Shown here piece by piece: positions 44,248 to 55,272 of a stretch of 64,000 bases of DNA. Source of the DNA: Siphonodentalium dalli (taxonomy: Eukaryota > Mollusca > Scaphopoda > Gadilida > Siphonodentaliidae); NCBI GenBank assembly GCA_032622095.1, contig CP136061.1, forward strand, positions 264,028,077 to 264,092,076, in the 5' to 3' direction. The notes beneath the pieces are model-generated. The model made no database searches. It was not told the DNA's origin and saw nothing but the letters and a program-made list of their open reading frames with translations. The first letter of the stretch is position 1, and every line of letters starts with the position of its first letter. Position numbers and translations under genes: made by a program.

Positions 44248-44352
44248 TACTCCATGTAAAACATCCATCCCTATACGTGCCCCAGTGACACGAAACCCGA
44301 ATATGAAACCACAGGGGAAATTAATTTGGAGACTTCTTTTCGAAAAAATCGC
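44248..44352. repeat. Displaced remainder of the 498-bp satellite unit
   Basis: Continues the fourth array unit after the LINE, from ACTCCATGTAAAACATCC to CTTTTCGAAAAAATC, then stops abruptly 8 bp before the next element. Confidence 0.9.
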
Positions 44353-44360
44353 GATATATG

Positions 44361-45084
44361 TACTCTAGTAGATGAGGGCGTTTTGTATGCACTTTTATGT
44401 CCAGAGCAAAACTCTTCACGAATCCACTAATTGAAGGTACACGAACAATATTTGGTTGGTGACACATTTCCCATTGAGGGCGAAATGGGTCAAATGGCCA
44501 CGCCCCCTTTTGCGTGAAGTACTACCACCCGCCGTGACTATATCTCCAGAATCGTTGGACATAGGGGGTCGTGTGGCCACTCAAAATGTGCAGAATGGCC
44601 ACATTATGGGGGGTCAGTAATACATTTTCATATCCAAAAGTCAATGGTTTTTAAGATAATTGCCAAAAACCAAAAAAAATTCACTTTTTTAATTTCTGTA
44701 CCATTATTGGATGAGATTGACCTCCAAGGAGCTCTTGACCCTGAAAATAAGGTTTTTGGATAGAATATATTGGTCGTAGAATGAAAAACATACATTTTCC
44801 CAATAACAAAGATGTTGAGGAAATCATCAATTATACGGTATTTGATCAGTAACCTAAAACTCCTACAAAAAGGTTACCTGGTGATATAATTTGAATGTAG
44901 TTCATCTTTTGTTATCTAGATTTCATGGCCTTTGATGTGAGATGGCTGCCAAAATGGTTATAAATGGAATGACATATATCACATTAGCAATATACTTGTA
45001 AATGAGTTCAATGTGTTATTTTCTTTAAACTTATGGGAGAACAGGGTGTTTTTATGATATTCTAATGTTGAATTGAATTATACT
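44361..45084 (+). mobile_element. Long-TIR element family, left-part copy
   Basis: Starts TACTCTAGTAGATGAGG and matches 59517-60335 over its whole length, with one internal deletion near 44690 (the sequence about 59830-59945 is missing). Identity ends at GAATTGAATTATACT. No right TIR was found. Confidence 0.85.
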
Positions 45085-45413
45085 CAGCCCACAAGTAGGT
45101 TTAGTAAATGTTGAGTTACTACAATTTGATCAATCAGTATGATTCAGTAGTCGAGCAGGTTGTGTCTTTATCAGTACCACATCAATTTTGATTGGCTGCA
45201 TCACCATTTTGTATAAAGGTTCTACAATTTCCCTAACATGTACATTATTCTAGAACAAATAATGGCTAGCCTGGAGTGAGTTAGAAGAAAAATACAAGCA
45301 TCAGTTGATATGCAGATATAAATACATACAAATCTACATTCTGCATGTAGCCATATGAACGATATGTGAAGCGCGAGCCTTTGGCACAGTTACTTTTACA
45401 ACTCGTAAATCGA
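45085..45413. other. No recognisable feature
   Basis: AT-rich, unique within the window. Confidence 0.5.
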
Positions 45414-45525
45414 CCCTACACCTGATATCAGTCTGAGACGGAAGGTCAGTCTGAGGTTACCTCGGGCTGATATCTGGCCGAATACGAAACAAACCCAATA
45501 TTATACTCCAAATATTAAAGGCCAG
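45414..45525. repeat. Foldback element (family D), partial
   Basis: GAGGTTACCTCGGGCTGATA and AAACAAACCCAATATTATAC match the right half of 30386-30547. Confidence 0.6.
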
Positions 45526-45734
45526 ACGCCAAGACTTTGATATAGTGTGTTATGAATATCAGAGGGCCAATAATTCGATATAAAAATGCGAAGTGTGTTA
45601 TGATAACAATCAGGAAGGTGTCAACTTTTGCAATTCGAATTCCCATTTCACTGGGCATAGGAAATTATCATGTTACGTTTTAGTACCAGTAATTTATCGG
45701 GGGAAATTGTAAAAACGGGTGCTATCAATGTTAA

Positions 45735-46277
45735 CGGTGGATTATCTCTTTGTAAACATGTATTATATAGTTAGCGTGGTATGAAATATTACATATGAAT
45801 CGAAGACTCCTGTCCGGAAACGATTCTAAAATTAATATTGATTTTATTTCGAATACTTTATGGTCTAGAAGGTGTGGATGTGTACAATGTAGCTAACGAA
45901 CATAGCGGTTACTCTTAACAGAGATCATAAATGTTATTGTATAATTTTGTCAAAAATAAACGTTAATTAAACTCCTCATCGATCATACCTATGGAATAAA
46001 ATAATACACTCAATCAATATGGGACCATTGAAGTTCAGTACGTAGCTACAGGAACATCATACTACTCTCTATAGATACACCCGAATGGTCAGTTCTTAAA
46101 ATAGACAAATAAATTGTCCCAATTAATCATCTAATTTCATAATAAAATATTAGAAATACAATCATTATTAATTTATAGAAGCCTTTCCGGAAAGGGGATT
46201 TTCAATTGGTATTTATTATCTTATAAACACACAACTACGGTATTTCAATTACTTTTATTTAAGTAGATAACCCATCC
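45735..46277 (+). mobile_element. TTAA MITE, copy D (most diverged full copy)
   Basis: Flanked by TTAA at 45731-45734 and 46278-46281. Left end CGGTGGATTATCTCTTTGTA, right end GTAGATAACCCATCC. Internal marks GAATCGAAGACTCCTGTCCG and AACGTTAATTA match copies A-C. 543 bp, noncoding. Confidence 0.85.
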
Positions 46278-46288
46278 TTAAAAAGATA

Positions 46289-46588
46289 TTGAAACAGAAG
46301 CAAAATATATTGCCTCAAAAAAACATACTTAATTGTATTTGTGTTCAGCTTGTTTGTCAATTGTCTGCCAGTCCAGTGTCTCGCTGCTGTATTCACATCT
46401 CGAGAAATAAGAATGGACTATGCCGATGTTCCGTAAACGCCCAATATATGTCGCCATTAATGAAACCTAACAAACAACTCGTGTACACCGATTTCTCTCT
46501 GAGAAAATATGGACGATGGTTCGCCCGGATAAACATGGACACGCTGGAAATTGAATGGGGGCACTTGACAAATTCTGAGTCCTGGTAA
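46289..46588 (+). CDS. Unrecognised 99-codon ORF, doubtful
   Basis: I do not recognise this frame. Its C-terminal 45 residues (LVYTDFSLRKYGRWFARI ... GHLTNSESW) are compositionally like a real protein, while the first half is Cys/Ile-rich and looks incidental. No splice context or homologue is visible. It may be chance. Confidence 0.15.
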   Translation: MKQKQNILPQKNILNCICVQLVCQLSASPVSRCCIHISRNKNGLCRCSVNAQYMSPLMKPNKQLVYTDFSLRKYGRWFARINMDTLEIEWGHLTNSESW

Positions 46589-46599
46589 ACGAAATTTTG

Positions 46600-47600
46600 A
46601 CTTAAAACTGAAGTTTTTAGTGCAGCAGAATTATTCTGTGCCTACATGTATGTGTATTGTAAAAATTAGGCGCTACATATTAATAGCTTACAATAATATG
46701 ATCATACGCAAGCGTAATTAATGAACCAAAGCTAAAACAATCACATAGGCCGGGGGTTCTGTATGTAGCGTTTAAAAAAATTCTTGTCAAAATCACTTTA
46801 CAGATTCCCACCAAATAATATTCACATGCAGACATATGTTTGGTGGGGTAATTATAAATAGTTATATATGTTGTTGAGAGTGCATGGAACTGAAACTAAC
46901 CATTATACGCCTATATTACTTGGCGTGCTGGGGGAGGATGTTCATTTCCAATCATAACATGTCGTCATGTTAATTTCTACCATAGTCGACAAACGTCATA
47001 GTGTAACTTTCACCATTGACCGAATTCGAGTGGAACTGAACGTGTCTTCTGCTTTGTTCATAAGTATGTGTTTTCATTTTATAGGATATATATGGATTGT
47101 TCAAATGCATGTAAGTATGCAGACTTGTGATAACAATCAAATCTAAACTAAATATTATCTTATTTCCTTTCGCACGGTATAGTCTCTACAGAACCCTGCA
47201 TTATTGATCCACTGCTGTGTACCAATCGAAAATAAATCTTTGAAATACAGGTATATATATAGCGTTGTGTTGTGGTTGTTTTAGTTTATTTATGATTTGG
47301 TCCAGTAGAGTGTCGGAGTATACCCGTTAGAAATGCATTACTTTCCCTTATAAATAAAAACAAATAAATGAATTTATGACGTTTATACAAATAGGGTAAT
47401 GTTATACATCGACTGATTTGTGTTGGCCTCTTGCCAGCCGATTACGACAATAATGCTTTAGTCCCACCGATCCTGTGTGCGACATTCGTGCTCCCCAAAA
47501 ATCAAAATTCCAGCGTCGTATTACTTAATAATTGGTGACGTCACAAAATCAGATATAGCCTATATACGACCCAAAGCGTCCGGCTTTGGTTCGTTATAAT
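46600..47600. other. No recognisable feature
   Basis: AT-rich, unique within the window, immediately upstream of the zinc-finger exon. Possible intronic sequence. Confidence 0.45.
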
Positions 47601-47615
47601 GTAATAGAAATATAA

Positions 47616-48068
47616 TGCTCACAAATCATACATGATCATGAATGTGAAATTTGTCAAAAATCATTCAACCGGTCAGGAAATTTGACTGCACACAAGATAA
47701 TTCACACTGGCGATCGACCGTATCAGTGCGATATTTGCGAGAAATCATTCACTGCATCAAGCGACTTGACAAAACATAAGAGAATCCACACTGGTGATCG
47801 ACCGTATAAATGTGACATATGTCAAAAATCATTCACCCAGTCAGGAAATTTGTCTTCACACATGAGGAATCACATTGGTAATCGACCGTATCTGTGCGAT
47901 ATTTGCGAGAAATCATTTACTCGATTAAGCCACCCGATGAGACACAACCGAATTGGCGGCCATCTTGGACGCCATCTTGGATTTTATATTACCTTCCTAA
48001 TCTACGATTTGAACGATGTTTTACATTATCAGTGTCGCCGTATGATTCTACACAATATGAAAAGGTAA
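47616..48068 (+). pseudogene. C2H2 (Kruppel-type) zinc-finger exon, incomplete
   Basis: Four tandem fingers: CEICQKSFNRSGNLTAHKII (about 47643 on), CDICEKSFTASSDLTKHKRI, CDICQKSFTQSGNLSSHMRN, and CDICEKSFTRLSHPMRHNRI, joined by HTGDRPY-type linkers. Such arrays bind DNA in transcription factors. An in-frame TAA lies at 47613-47615 and no ATG precedes finger 1, so it is either an internal exon or a fragment. Finger 4 lacks a proper second His and the frame runs on into GGCCATCTTGGAC-type repeat sequence to a stop at 48068. Best read as a truncated gene copy or last exon; a functional host gene is possible but unproven. Confidence 0.7.
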
Positions 48069-49206
48069 ACTGTGCATTGTCAATGTATTTGGTGGACACA
48101 TACTGCATGGACACATATATGTGGTTATTTGTGAAATTGGGGGGAGGGTTAAGTTTTTGTCTATTATGTCAATACTTGGAAAGATATAATGTAAGTATGA
48201 ACATCATTATATAGGGGGTACCCTTCCATTTCCAAAAATATATAACTTGGAAGAATTCGACAGATATGCTATCTTTGCACAGAGTTGACGCACAACACTT
48301 TGTCTGAATCGCCATGAATTTTTGACGCGTCACGCTACATATTTTACCATGACGTCACGAAATCAGAACGAAAGCAGGAAAACGATGTTGAATCTGATTA
48401 AGTGTCTATATTCGTTCCATATTTTGCAAATATGTTTTCAATCTTTCCGATGTTGCTGCACTGTTAACCAGTTGGCTAATGCCTGTTAACCTTTGAAAAT
48501 ATGTCATTTTTTAGGTAGGGTACCCTATGAAACATAGTGAAAAGTTATATTTTGTCACCTATCTCGGCTCGGCGCCCTCTGGATTCGAAAACTAGAGTAA
48601 TTTTCCCATAAGAAAATGATGGTCGCATAAATTCCCCCGATGTGCGACGATCACCCCCCAGCACAGCCTAGACTAGACAAGTCAGCCCATTGACTACCTT
48701 TGAGTAGGCGTTCCGTTTGGGAATTTCCGATCTATTTTGGATACTAAGAGTAATGTTATTGTTTATCATGGATACAATCCTATGTATCATGTTTTCGCGT
48801 TAGACTGCCGTCTTTCACCCAACGTAAACATCATTTGAGAAGCTTATTTCTCACATGTGAATACTGTTAGTAAAGCAATATCTTGATGTATTCAAATGAT
48901 ATATGAATACAATTGTTGATAATCAATGTACGTAAATAATGAGAACATAATAGACATAGCTCAGGGCAATCTGTTTATGTCCTATTCCATTTACGGGAAC
49001 GGTGAGTAGGGAGCTAGCAAATTGTACTCCATTGCATATGCATGAAATCAGTACTACTACTACATGTACATCATAAATAATAAATGTCAGACTAGTACAG
49101 AATAAATGAGTGATTTGTGATTATTCAATTAATTCATTTAATTTAATTCTACTCACCTTTGAAATAGAACTTCCATTTATAAGTGGTACTGGACAATCGC
49201 GCATAT
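48069..49206. other. No recognisable feature; expected place of the Gypsy 5' LTR
   Basis: Comparison with the 3' LTR candidate (59200-59513) showed no convincing match here. The 5' LTR is either lost, too diverged to see by eye, or split by the MITE at 49211-49730. Confidence 0.4.
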
Positions 49207-49210
49207 TTAA

Positions 49211-49730
49211 AGGTGGATTATCTCTTTGTAAACATGTATTATATAGTTACCGGGGTATAAAATATTAGATTTGAATCGAAGTCTCCTGTCCGGAAATGCT
49301 TCTATCGATTAATATTAATTTTATTTCGAATATTTTCTGGTATAAAAAGGTGTGTTTGTTCAGCTAACGAACAATAGTGGTTACTGTTAACATAGACCAG
49401 AAATTATATTGTGCAATTTTGTCACAAATAAACGTTGATTATACTCATTGTCGCTTATATCTGTGGAACAAAACAATACAAACAATCAATCTGTGACATT
49501 TGACATTCGTTGTGTAGCCGTAGGAACAGCCCAGTGCTCTATATCGCAATACGGTCTCATCCGAATGGTCGGTTCTAAAAATAGTAACATAAATGGGCCC
49601 GATTTAATATTCGAAATAAAATCAATATTAATTGATAGAAGCTTTTCCGGACATATGTCTTCAGTTCATATCTATTATTTTATACCCACGCAACTATTTA
49701 AAATTTGTTATTTAAAGAGATAATCCATCT
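49211..49730 (+). mobile_element. TTAA MITE, copy A
   Basis: 520 bp, TTAA at 49207-49210 and 49731-49734. TIRs of about 150 bp start AGGTGGATTATCTCTTT and end AAAGAGATAATCCATCT. It is noncoding; the 91-codon frame across it recurs in every copy because the DNA does. TTAA targets are used by piggyBac and Kolobok transposases, so one of these probably moved it. Confidence 0.92.
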
Positions 49731-49836
49731 TTAATTATCCTAGTTGTCTAGTTTTTCTACTATACAATCTCATATAGTCCTTATAGACATTATAAGGTAA
49801 CTTAGAGGAAGACACCCCCTCACAGGTTACATAATT

Positions 49837-49848
49837 TGGTGGCAGCGG
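49837..49848 (+). other. Primer-binding-site-like sequence
   Basis: TGGTGGCAGCGG begins five bases after a GTTACA end, as expected for a tRNA-primed LTR element. The tRNA was not identified. Confidence 0.5.
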
Positions 49849-50654
49849 TTTTAACGGGTCGTTTCAAACCAGAATCACGAGCAGTAGCTCGCAAATTTGA
49901 CTCATTCACAACGACGAAAGACAGAAGACGGAACGTTGTTACACGTAGTTCAATGAAAAGACAAGCTGACTTTGTAGATGAGACACAGAATTGCATTACA
50001 GATGACACAATAAATAACATAAATTGTGAGAAACAACCAGATGACATTATTGACAATGACAGTACGCTGGTAAAAATGACTAGATGGACTGGAAAAACAT
50101 ATTAAGACAGTTATGTCTAAACTAGATGACATACACAATTCTCAGACAAAGGAAGCAGTGATTACAACACACAACATAGAAAAACATCAGACAGAGGCAA
50201 CCAGTGGCATTCATACACACAATCTAGGGGCTACTGGTACCGGTATTAATATGGAAGACATATGCCCGACATATGAAGGCAACACCTATACACACTGCTC
50301 AGGCCGAAACCCAGATCATGGCATAACAGATAATTTGTCCCAGCTTATAGAGACAGGCCAGGGAGATCAATGGGCAAAAATGCAAATCCAGTGGGCTTCC
50401 GCAAACTACTAAAGATGGTAGCATTCATTCAATGCATGGAAATAATGCATATACCCCACATAGACAGCCATATAGAGAATATTCACATTTTAAAACAGGG
50501 GGAGGTAGGGACGCTTATGCTGAATTGGACACAAATCCACATAGGGGAGACATAGGTACCGGTAACCAATTTTATCATGTCACCTGGTTGGGTCGACCAA
50601 TGAGGACGCTCCGTTGGTAGAAGCATATCAGGAGACATGGGGTCGTCATCTTTG

Positions 50655-50691
50655 TAGCCCGTCCCATATGGAATCCATATGGGACGGGCTA
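50655..50691. other. Perfect 37-nt palindrome
   Basis: Arms of 18 bp, TAGCCCGTCCCATATGGA and its complement, around a single A, inside the disturbed gag N-terminal region. Confidence 0.9.
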
Positions 50692-51093
50692 GGTTCCCAT
50701 ATGGGGTCGATGTCCGCCATTTTGTTTTTCATGGAACTCTGCCGCCTCGGGTATATTTTCGGTGTATTTTGGCACCAAAAAAAGGGATATCTGTCGGAAA
50801 TCAAGTTCTGTTAATTTAAAGACATAGCACCATATACCAAAACCTGCATGTGATATATTTGAGAAATTCTAAACACTCATAAATTAATTATCAAACTCAA
50901 GTTTGTTGTCCTGCTTCTGGTGATTAGCCATTGATTCAATGCGTTGACGTTCAACGCCCATGACGCGTCACTGTGACGTTACACAAGTTAATAGCCATAG
51001 ACAAAAAATTTACTTACTGGCAGGTAATCAACTTCGTATAAGAATTCAAATTCTCACACGGAAAACATGATATGTGGGTGACATGATAAAATC

Positions 51094-51233
51094 GTTACAG
51101 GGCTCGTTGTTGCCGGCTACGGTGACATATGAGGCTCAGCGAGATTAATATCGGGCTCGGCTAGCGCCTCGCCCGATATTAATCTCACTTCGCCTCATAT
51201 GACACCGTATCCGGCAACAACTCGCCCTGTAAC
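51094..51233. mobile_element. 140-bp palindromic element inside gag
   Basis: Arms of 63 bp (GTTACAGGGCTCGTTGTTGC outward end) with about eight mismatches and a 14-nt centre. The gag reading resumes just after it. It looks like a foldback MITE; no target duplication is certain. Confidence 0.8.
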
Positions 51234-51809
51234 TTATAATATGGGGTACACCATCCCAATAATGACCACAACACAAATGCGATTAGCGGGGATATCAGAG
51301 GTGATGACAGGTACATAGAGCCCAACCAATATGAAGATGTAGGCATGAGAGATATGGAACATCCGTATGAGACATATCGATCTTATAATTTTCAGAATCC
51401 AGGGAACGTAAGCAGGTAACCAGGAGAAAACAATGCTAATATCCCTCCATATTATAGGGGTGGTCCATTCAGGAGGCCAGATTCGAGGAAAACATATAAC
51501 AGGGCGTTTTAGCTGATATAAGACCAGATCAGTTAGACAATTACGATGAGCTCCTGGGAGTCCTGGCCGTATTAACATCACGGTTCGAACACAAGAACCA
51601 GACTGAAATGTATCAATCTCAGTTGGAAGCACGAACACGTCGTGACAAAGAATCATTGCCTGAATTGGCACAAGAAATAAAACGACTGGTTCGGATGGCA
51701 TATCCTAATCCTCCACAGGATGTTAGGGATAGTTTATCATGTAGAGCATTCAGAGATGCATTCCACGACCAAGAAATGGAATGGTCTATATGCCATACCA
51801 TCACTGAAC

Positions 51810-53377
51810 AAGGGATGGGGTAATTGTAATTTGTAATTGTAATTGAATGTAATTAATTACATTTTTTCAAGTAATTGCATGTAATTGGTAATTGAGTTTA
51901 TTCTCAATTACATGTAATTGCAATTGTAATTGGTTATGATGTAATTGTAATTAGGGTCTAATTTCAATTACTTCAAAATCACAGGTACTTGTTCTTCTCA
52001 AAGTTTTCTTTCATGATTCATCCAATTGTTTCATCCAAACTCCAAAGTATAAGACTGTTGACTAGCTATCACTATGTTGTCACAACACTCGAGTTTCTAT
52101 CCACCGTGTCTCAATTGTGAATTATGTTGACACCTGCTGTTTGTTTTCTTAAGCATTGGTTAACCTTTGATGCTTGTTTTGATAAATACAATGAGAAACC
52201 AACTTCAAATAATTGACAATAAGATCACTAATAGATCACTCTTGTGATCATGTTTTTATTACCTCCATCTGATATGGTATATAAGCAATGGTAATTGGGA
52301 GAAATTCATACCAACCATTGCTAATGTTATCAACTTGTCTACGAAAAATCTGGCAGCATTTTGATTAGCTGAAAGACACATCGGGTCCTATGAAAGCAAA
52401 GTGCAAGCTTTGCCCAACTACAATCTCCTGTTCCAAAAAAGTTACCTCCAATTTTGTGACACATCTGAAGGTAAGTTTCCATTTATATGTACTACTATTG
52501 TTTAATAACATTGACATATTAATTCAGTCATTGGCGGTATTGGTGTATGCATTCTGTGTTGTCCCTTCTAATTTGCAACTGAATGACAAAGTGATGACAC
52601 ATATCTGCCTCAGTAATCCCCCAATTAGCAGTGTCTATTGGAGGCATTGTGTCACCAGTAAGCTGGTGGCCACAAAGGCTAATTCTGTTAATGACTCTAA
52701 TTAACAATCAGAGTGTTGATAATCTCATTGTCCTTTTCAATGGCCTGGCTGTGTGACTGACTTACTGAGACAGTCCTAATTATTTAATAATGAAATGATG
52801 GATACATGTATATGTTACTAAAATACTCTATTGTTTTCATTTTATAGCGAAAGCATCGAGATATCTACACAGTCACACACGCAAGTGATCAATAACCTAG
52901 AATCTTTCAGTATGTAAAAACATCAGCCAATAACCAAAGCATTGAAGATAGTTAGCAAAGTTCTCAAATCTCTGATAAATATCTGAATTTCTAGAAGATC
53001 AACCCCGGCTACTAGCTGCCAATACAGCATGCTGGAATTGTTAGCTCAGTTCTACGAACACCAGTCCTATCCTGAACTCAGTACATTGGCTGCTCTTTGC
53101 AACGTGTGCTTCATTCGTGTGCTTCGTGTATTTTATCTTGCTTGTGTTAAATTTATGTTTTGTTATCAAATAAAGTATTTATCATATAGATAAATAGTGT
53201 TCCTATTTCAATTATGTAGTGAAATGTAATTGTAATTGAATTACATTTAAAAGTAATTGTAATTGTAATTAATTACATTGTGAAATAGATGTAATGGGAA
53301 TTGTAATTGTAATTGAAAAATGTTGAAGTAATTGTAATTGTAATTAATTACATTCACAAGTAATTGCACCAAGCCTG
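51810..53377 (+). mobile_element. hAT-type DNA transposon, internally deleted
   Basis: An 8-bp target duplication CACTGAAC (51802-51809 and 53378-53385) and short ends AAGGGATGGGGTAAT / CAGGCTTGGTGCAAT fit hAT. Both subterminal regions are packed with GTAATTGTAATT motifs. The interior keeps a BED finger split by an intron, a weak hAT C-terminal trace (YPELSTLA near 53080) and AATAAA at 53169-53174. The transposase core is missing, so it is non-autonomous. Confidence 0.9.
52390..52903 (+). pseudogene. hAT transposase N-terminus: BED zinc finger split by an intron
   Basis: Exon 1 (from ATG 52390 to 52470) reads KCKLCPTTISC ... TSNFVTHLK; a canonical GTAAGT starts at 52471 and TTTTATAG ends at 52847; exon 2 resumes with RKHRDIYTVTHAS. 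Across the splice the pattern is C-x2-C, then H-x4-H, a BED finger that binds the transposon ends. The frame stops within a few codons of exon 2, after which the catalytic domain is absent. The 377-nt intron call rests on the finger pattern and consensus splice sites. Confidence 0.75.
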
Positions 53378-53795
53378 CACTGAACATATTGAGGACTTAG
53401 TTTGGCGCTCAATTATCAGGCGTTTCAGAGCAGCAGATAGGCGGAGACAATATGGTCGTTATCAAAATAACAGGGTTTGAATGCAAACTGAATGTTTGGA
53501 CGATATGGTACGAGATGAAAGAGACAATAATAATGAGCAGGTGGAGGATTGAAAATTGAGGCAATTGGTGACAGGTACAGTTGAGGGTGCAATGAGAAGG
53601 GAAAGGCCCCAACGGAAATATTGCAATTATTGCATGAAAGACAATCACTGGGGATAAATGTTTTAAGAAACACACGAGATCCAACAGGCCCAGTGCTAAC
53701 ACAAGTAACCAGTGCTCAGACCCAGACCAGTTAGGGAAACTGCTAGATGCTGTTTCCGTGGGTCCAGAGGCAGCAGTAGATTCGGACACTATTAA

Positions 53796-54315
53796 AGGTT
53801 GATTATCTCTTTGTAAACATGTATTATATAGTTACCGGGGTATAAAATATTAGATCTGAATCGAAGACTCCTGTCCGGAAATGCTTCTGTCTATTAATAT
53901 TAATTTTATTTCGAATATTATCTGGTCTAAAAAGGTGTGTTTGTTCAGCTAACGAACAATATTGGTTACTGTTAACAGAGACCAGAAATTATATTGTGCA
54001 ATTGTGTCACAAATAAACGTTAATTATACTCATTATCTCTTATATCTGTGGAACAAAACAATACAAACAAGCAATCTGTGACATTTGACATTTGTTGCGT
54101 AGCCGTAGGAACAGCCCAGTGCTCTATATCGCAATACGGTCTCAACCGAATGGTCGGTTCTAAAAATAGTAACATAAACGGGCCCGATTTGATATTCGAA
54201 ATAAAATCAATATTAATTGATAGAAGCTTTTCCGGACATAGGTCTTCAGTTCATATCTATTATTTTATACCCACGCAACTATTTAAAATGTGTTATTTAA
54301 AGAGATAATCCATCT
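53796..54315 (+). mobile_element. TTAA MITE, copy B, in the gag/protease junction
   Basis: 520 bp, TTAA at 53792-53795 and 54316-54319. About 95% identical to copy A by eye. The Gypsy reading frame before the first TTAA continues in phase after the second if one TTAA and the MITE are left out, so this is an insertion into a once-open gag-pol frame. Confidence 0.93.
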
Positions 54316-54319
54316 TTAA

Positions 54320-54797
54320 TGATATTACAAGACCCGAATTGATATATGAATTTTCGGAGCAGCAACATGATGGCATGTTCTTGCAGGTGAACATTTATGG
54401 CCAAGCAGTCAAGTGTCTCATAGACACCGGTGCTACGGTATCAGTTCTGTATTCAAAGATTTTCAATAAAATACCAGAGAGCTCTAGACCACGACTGGAA
54501 GTCGCTGTGGTCAATTGAAGATGGCCGATGGGTGCTGCCATATTTTTCATTAAATTAGGGGAATATGATTGTCCATGCCGAATGATAGTGGCTGACTTGG
54601 ACACCCCAGCAATTTTGGGGTACAATTTTCTCAACTGTAATGAATGTGAGCTGAATTTTAAACAGAAGATCTTAAAGATGCACAACATGGACTTTGGATG
54701 CCAATTAGAGAGTCAAGTTGACTCAACATTCAGACTGACCCTGCAAGAAAATGCCACCTTTATCAGAAATAATTTTGCCGGTAATGGTAGATACTGA
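54320..54797 (+). pseudogene. Gypsy aspartic protease
   Basis: The catalytic DTGA lies at 54423-54434 after FLQVNIYGQAVKCLI; the later hydrophobic VADLDTPAILGYNFL is the conserved second half of a retropepsin. A TGA at 54516-54518 interrupts the frame in the flap region; otherwise it stays in phase to 54797. The protease would process Gag-Pol. Inactive by the stop. Confidence 0.85.
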
Positions 54798-55272
54798 TGA
54801 TATAATAGGAACAAATGCGATAATATCATCTGGGGGAGATGCCTCAGAAAGAATGGCTTAATGGTAGCCACTAGCATTTTTGACCCATCACGGCATGGTG
54901 TGCCTATCAGACTGAAAAACAGGGATAGCCAACCGGAGACTTGATATAAAAACAGTCATGTAGCCGAATGTGAACTCATTCGGGCGAATCAGATCCCGAC
55001 TTTTCAAACAACAGTGACACAGGGTGATGTCGCGCAAAATAAAGAACCTAGAGAGATTGAAAAAGGGTGTAGAAACCATATGTAACATAACAGTAAAAGA
55101 TAACATATCAGAGGGGCCAGTTGAATTGCCGGAACACATGGAAATTTTAATGGAGCAAAGTGGGAAAGGTTTATCAGAGGAACATAGAGAGGCAGTTAAG
55201 AAGCTGCAATATAACCACAGAACAGTATTTGCTGTTAATAACGAAGATCTAGGGAGAACACATTTGGTATAG

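Larger units (their letters stand above)
49951..53790 (+). pseudogene. Gypsy gag, broken and interrupted
   Basis: A plausible start is ATG at 49951 (MKRQADFVDETQN). The polar N-terminal part is frameshifted near 50100 and 50400. Tyr/Asn-rich pieces lie at 51240-51470. A capsid core is at about 51540-51800 (QTEMYQSQLEARTRRDKESL, ELAQEIKRLVRMAYP). The hAT element enters at 51810; gag resumes at 53378 (EHIEDLVWRSIIRRF). Near 53610 a CCHC zinc knuckle begins (CNYC, HWG) and is frameshifted before its last Cys. Gag would form the particle and bind RNA. Only fragments could be translated. Confidence 0.8.

Noticed and set aside
49448-49723. 91-codon ORF repeated at 54048 and 63206 as a possible protein family
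   Set aside because: All copies are the interior of the TTAA MITE, and the similarity extends into the noncoding TIRs equally.
48100-49831. 5' LTR of the Gypsy element
   Set aside because: Only a GTTACA end before the PBS-like site fits; the body does not match 59200-59513 by eye, so no LTR pair is claimed.
51234-51701. 155-codon minus-strand ORF
   Set aside because: Antisense to gag fragments; the sense strand carries the recognisable capsid motif.
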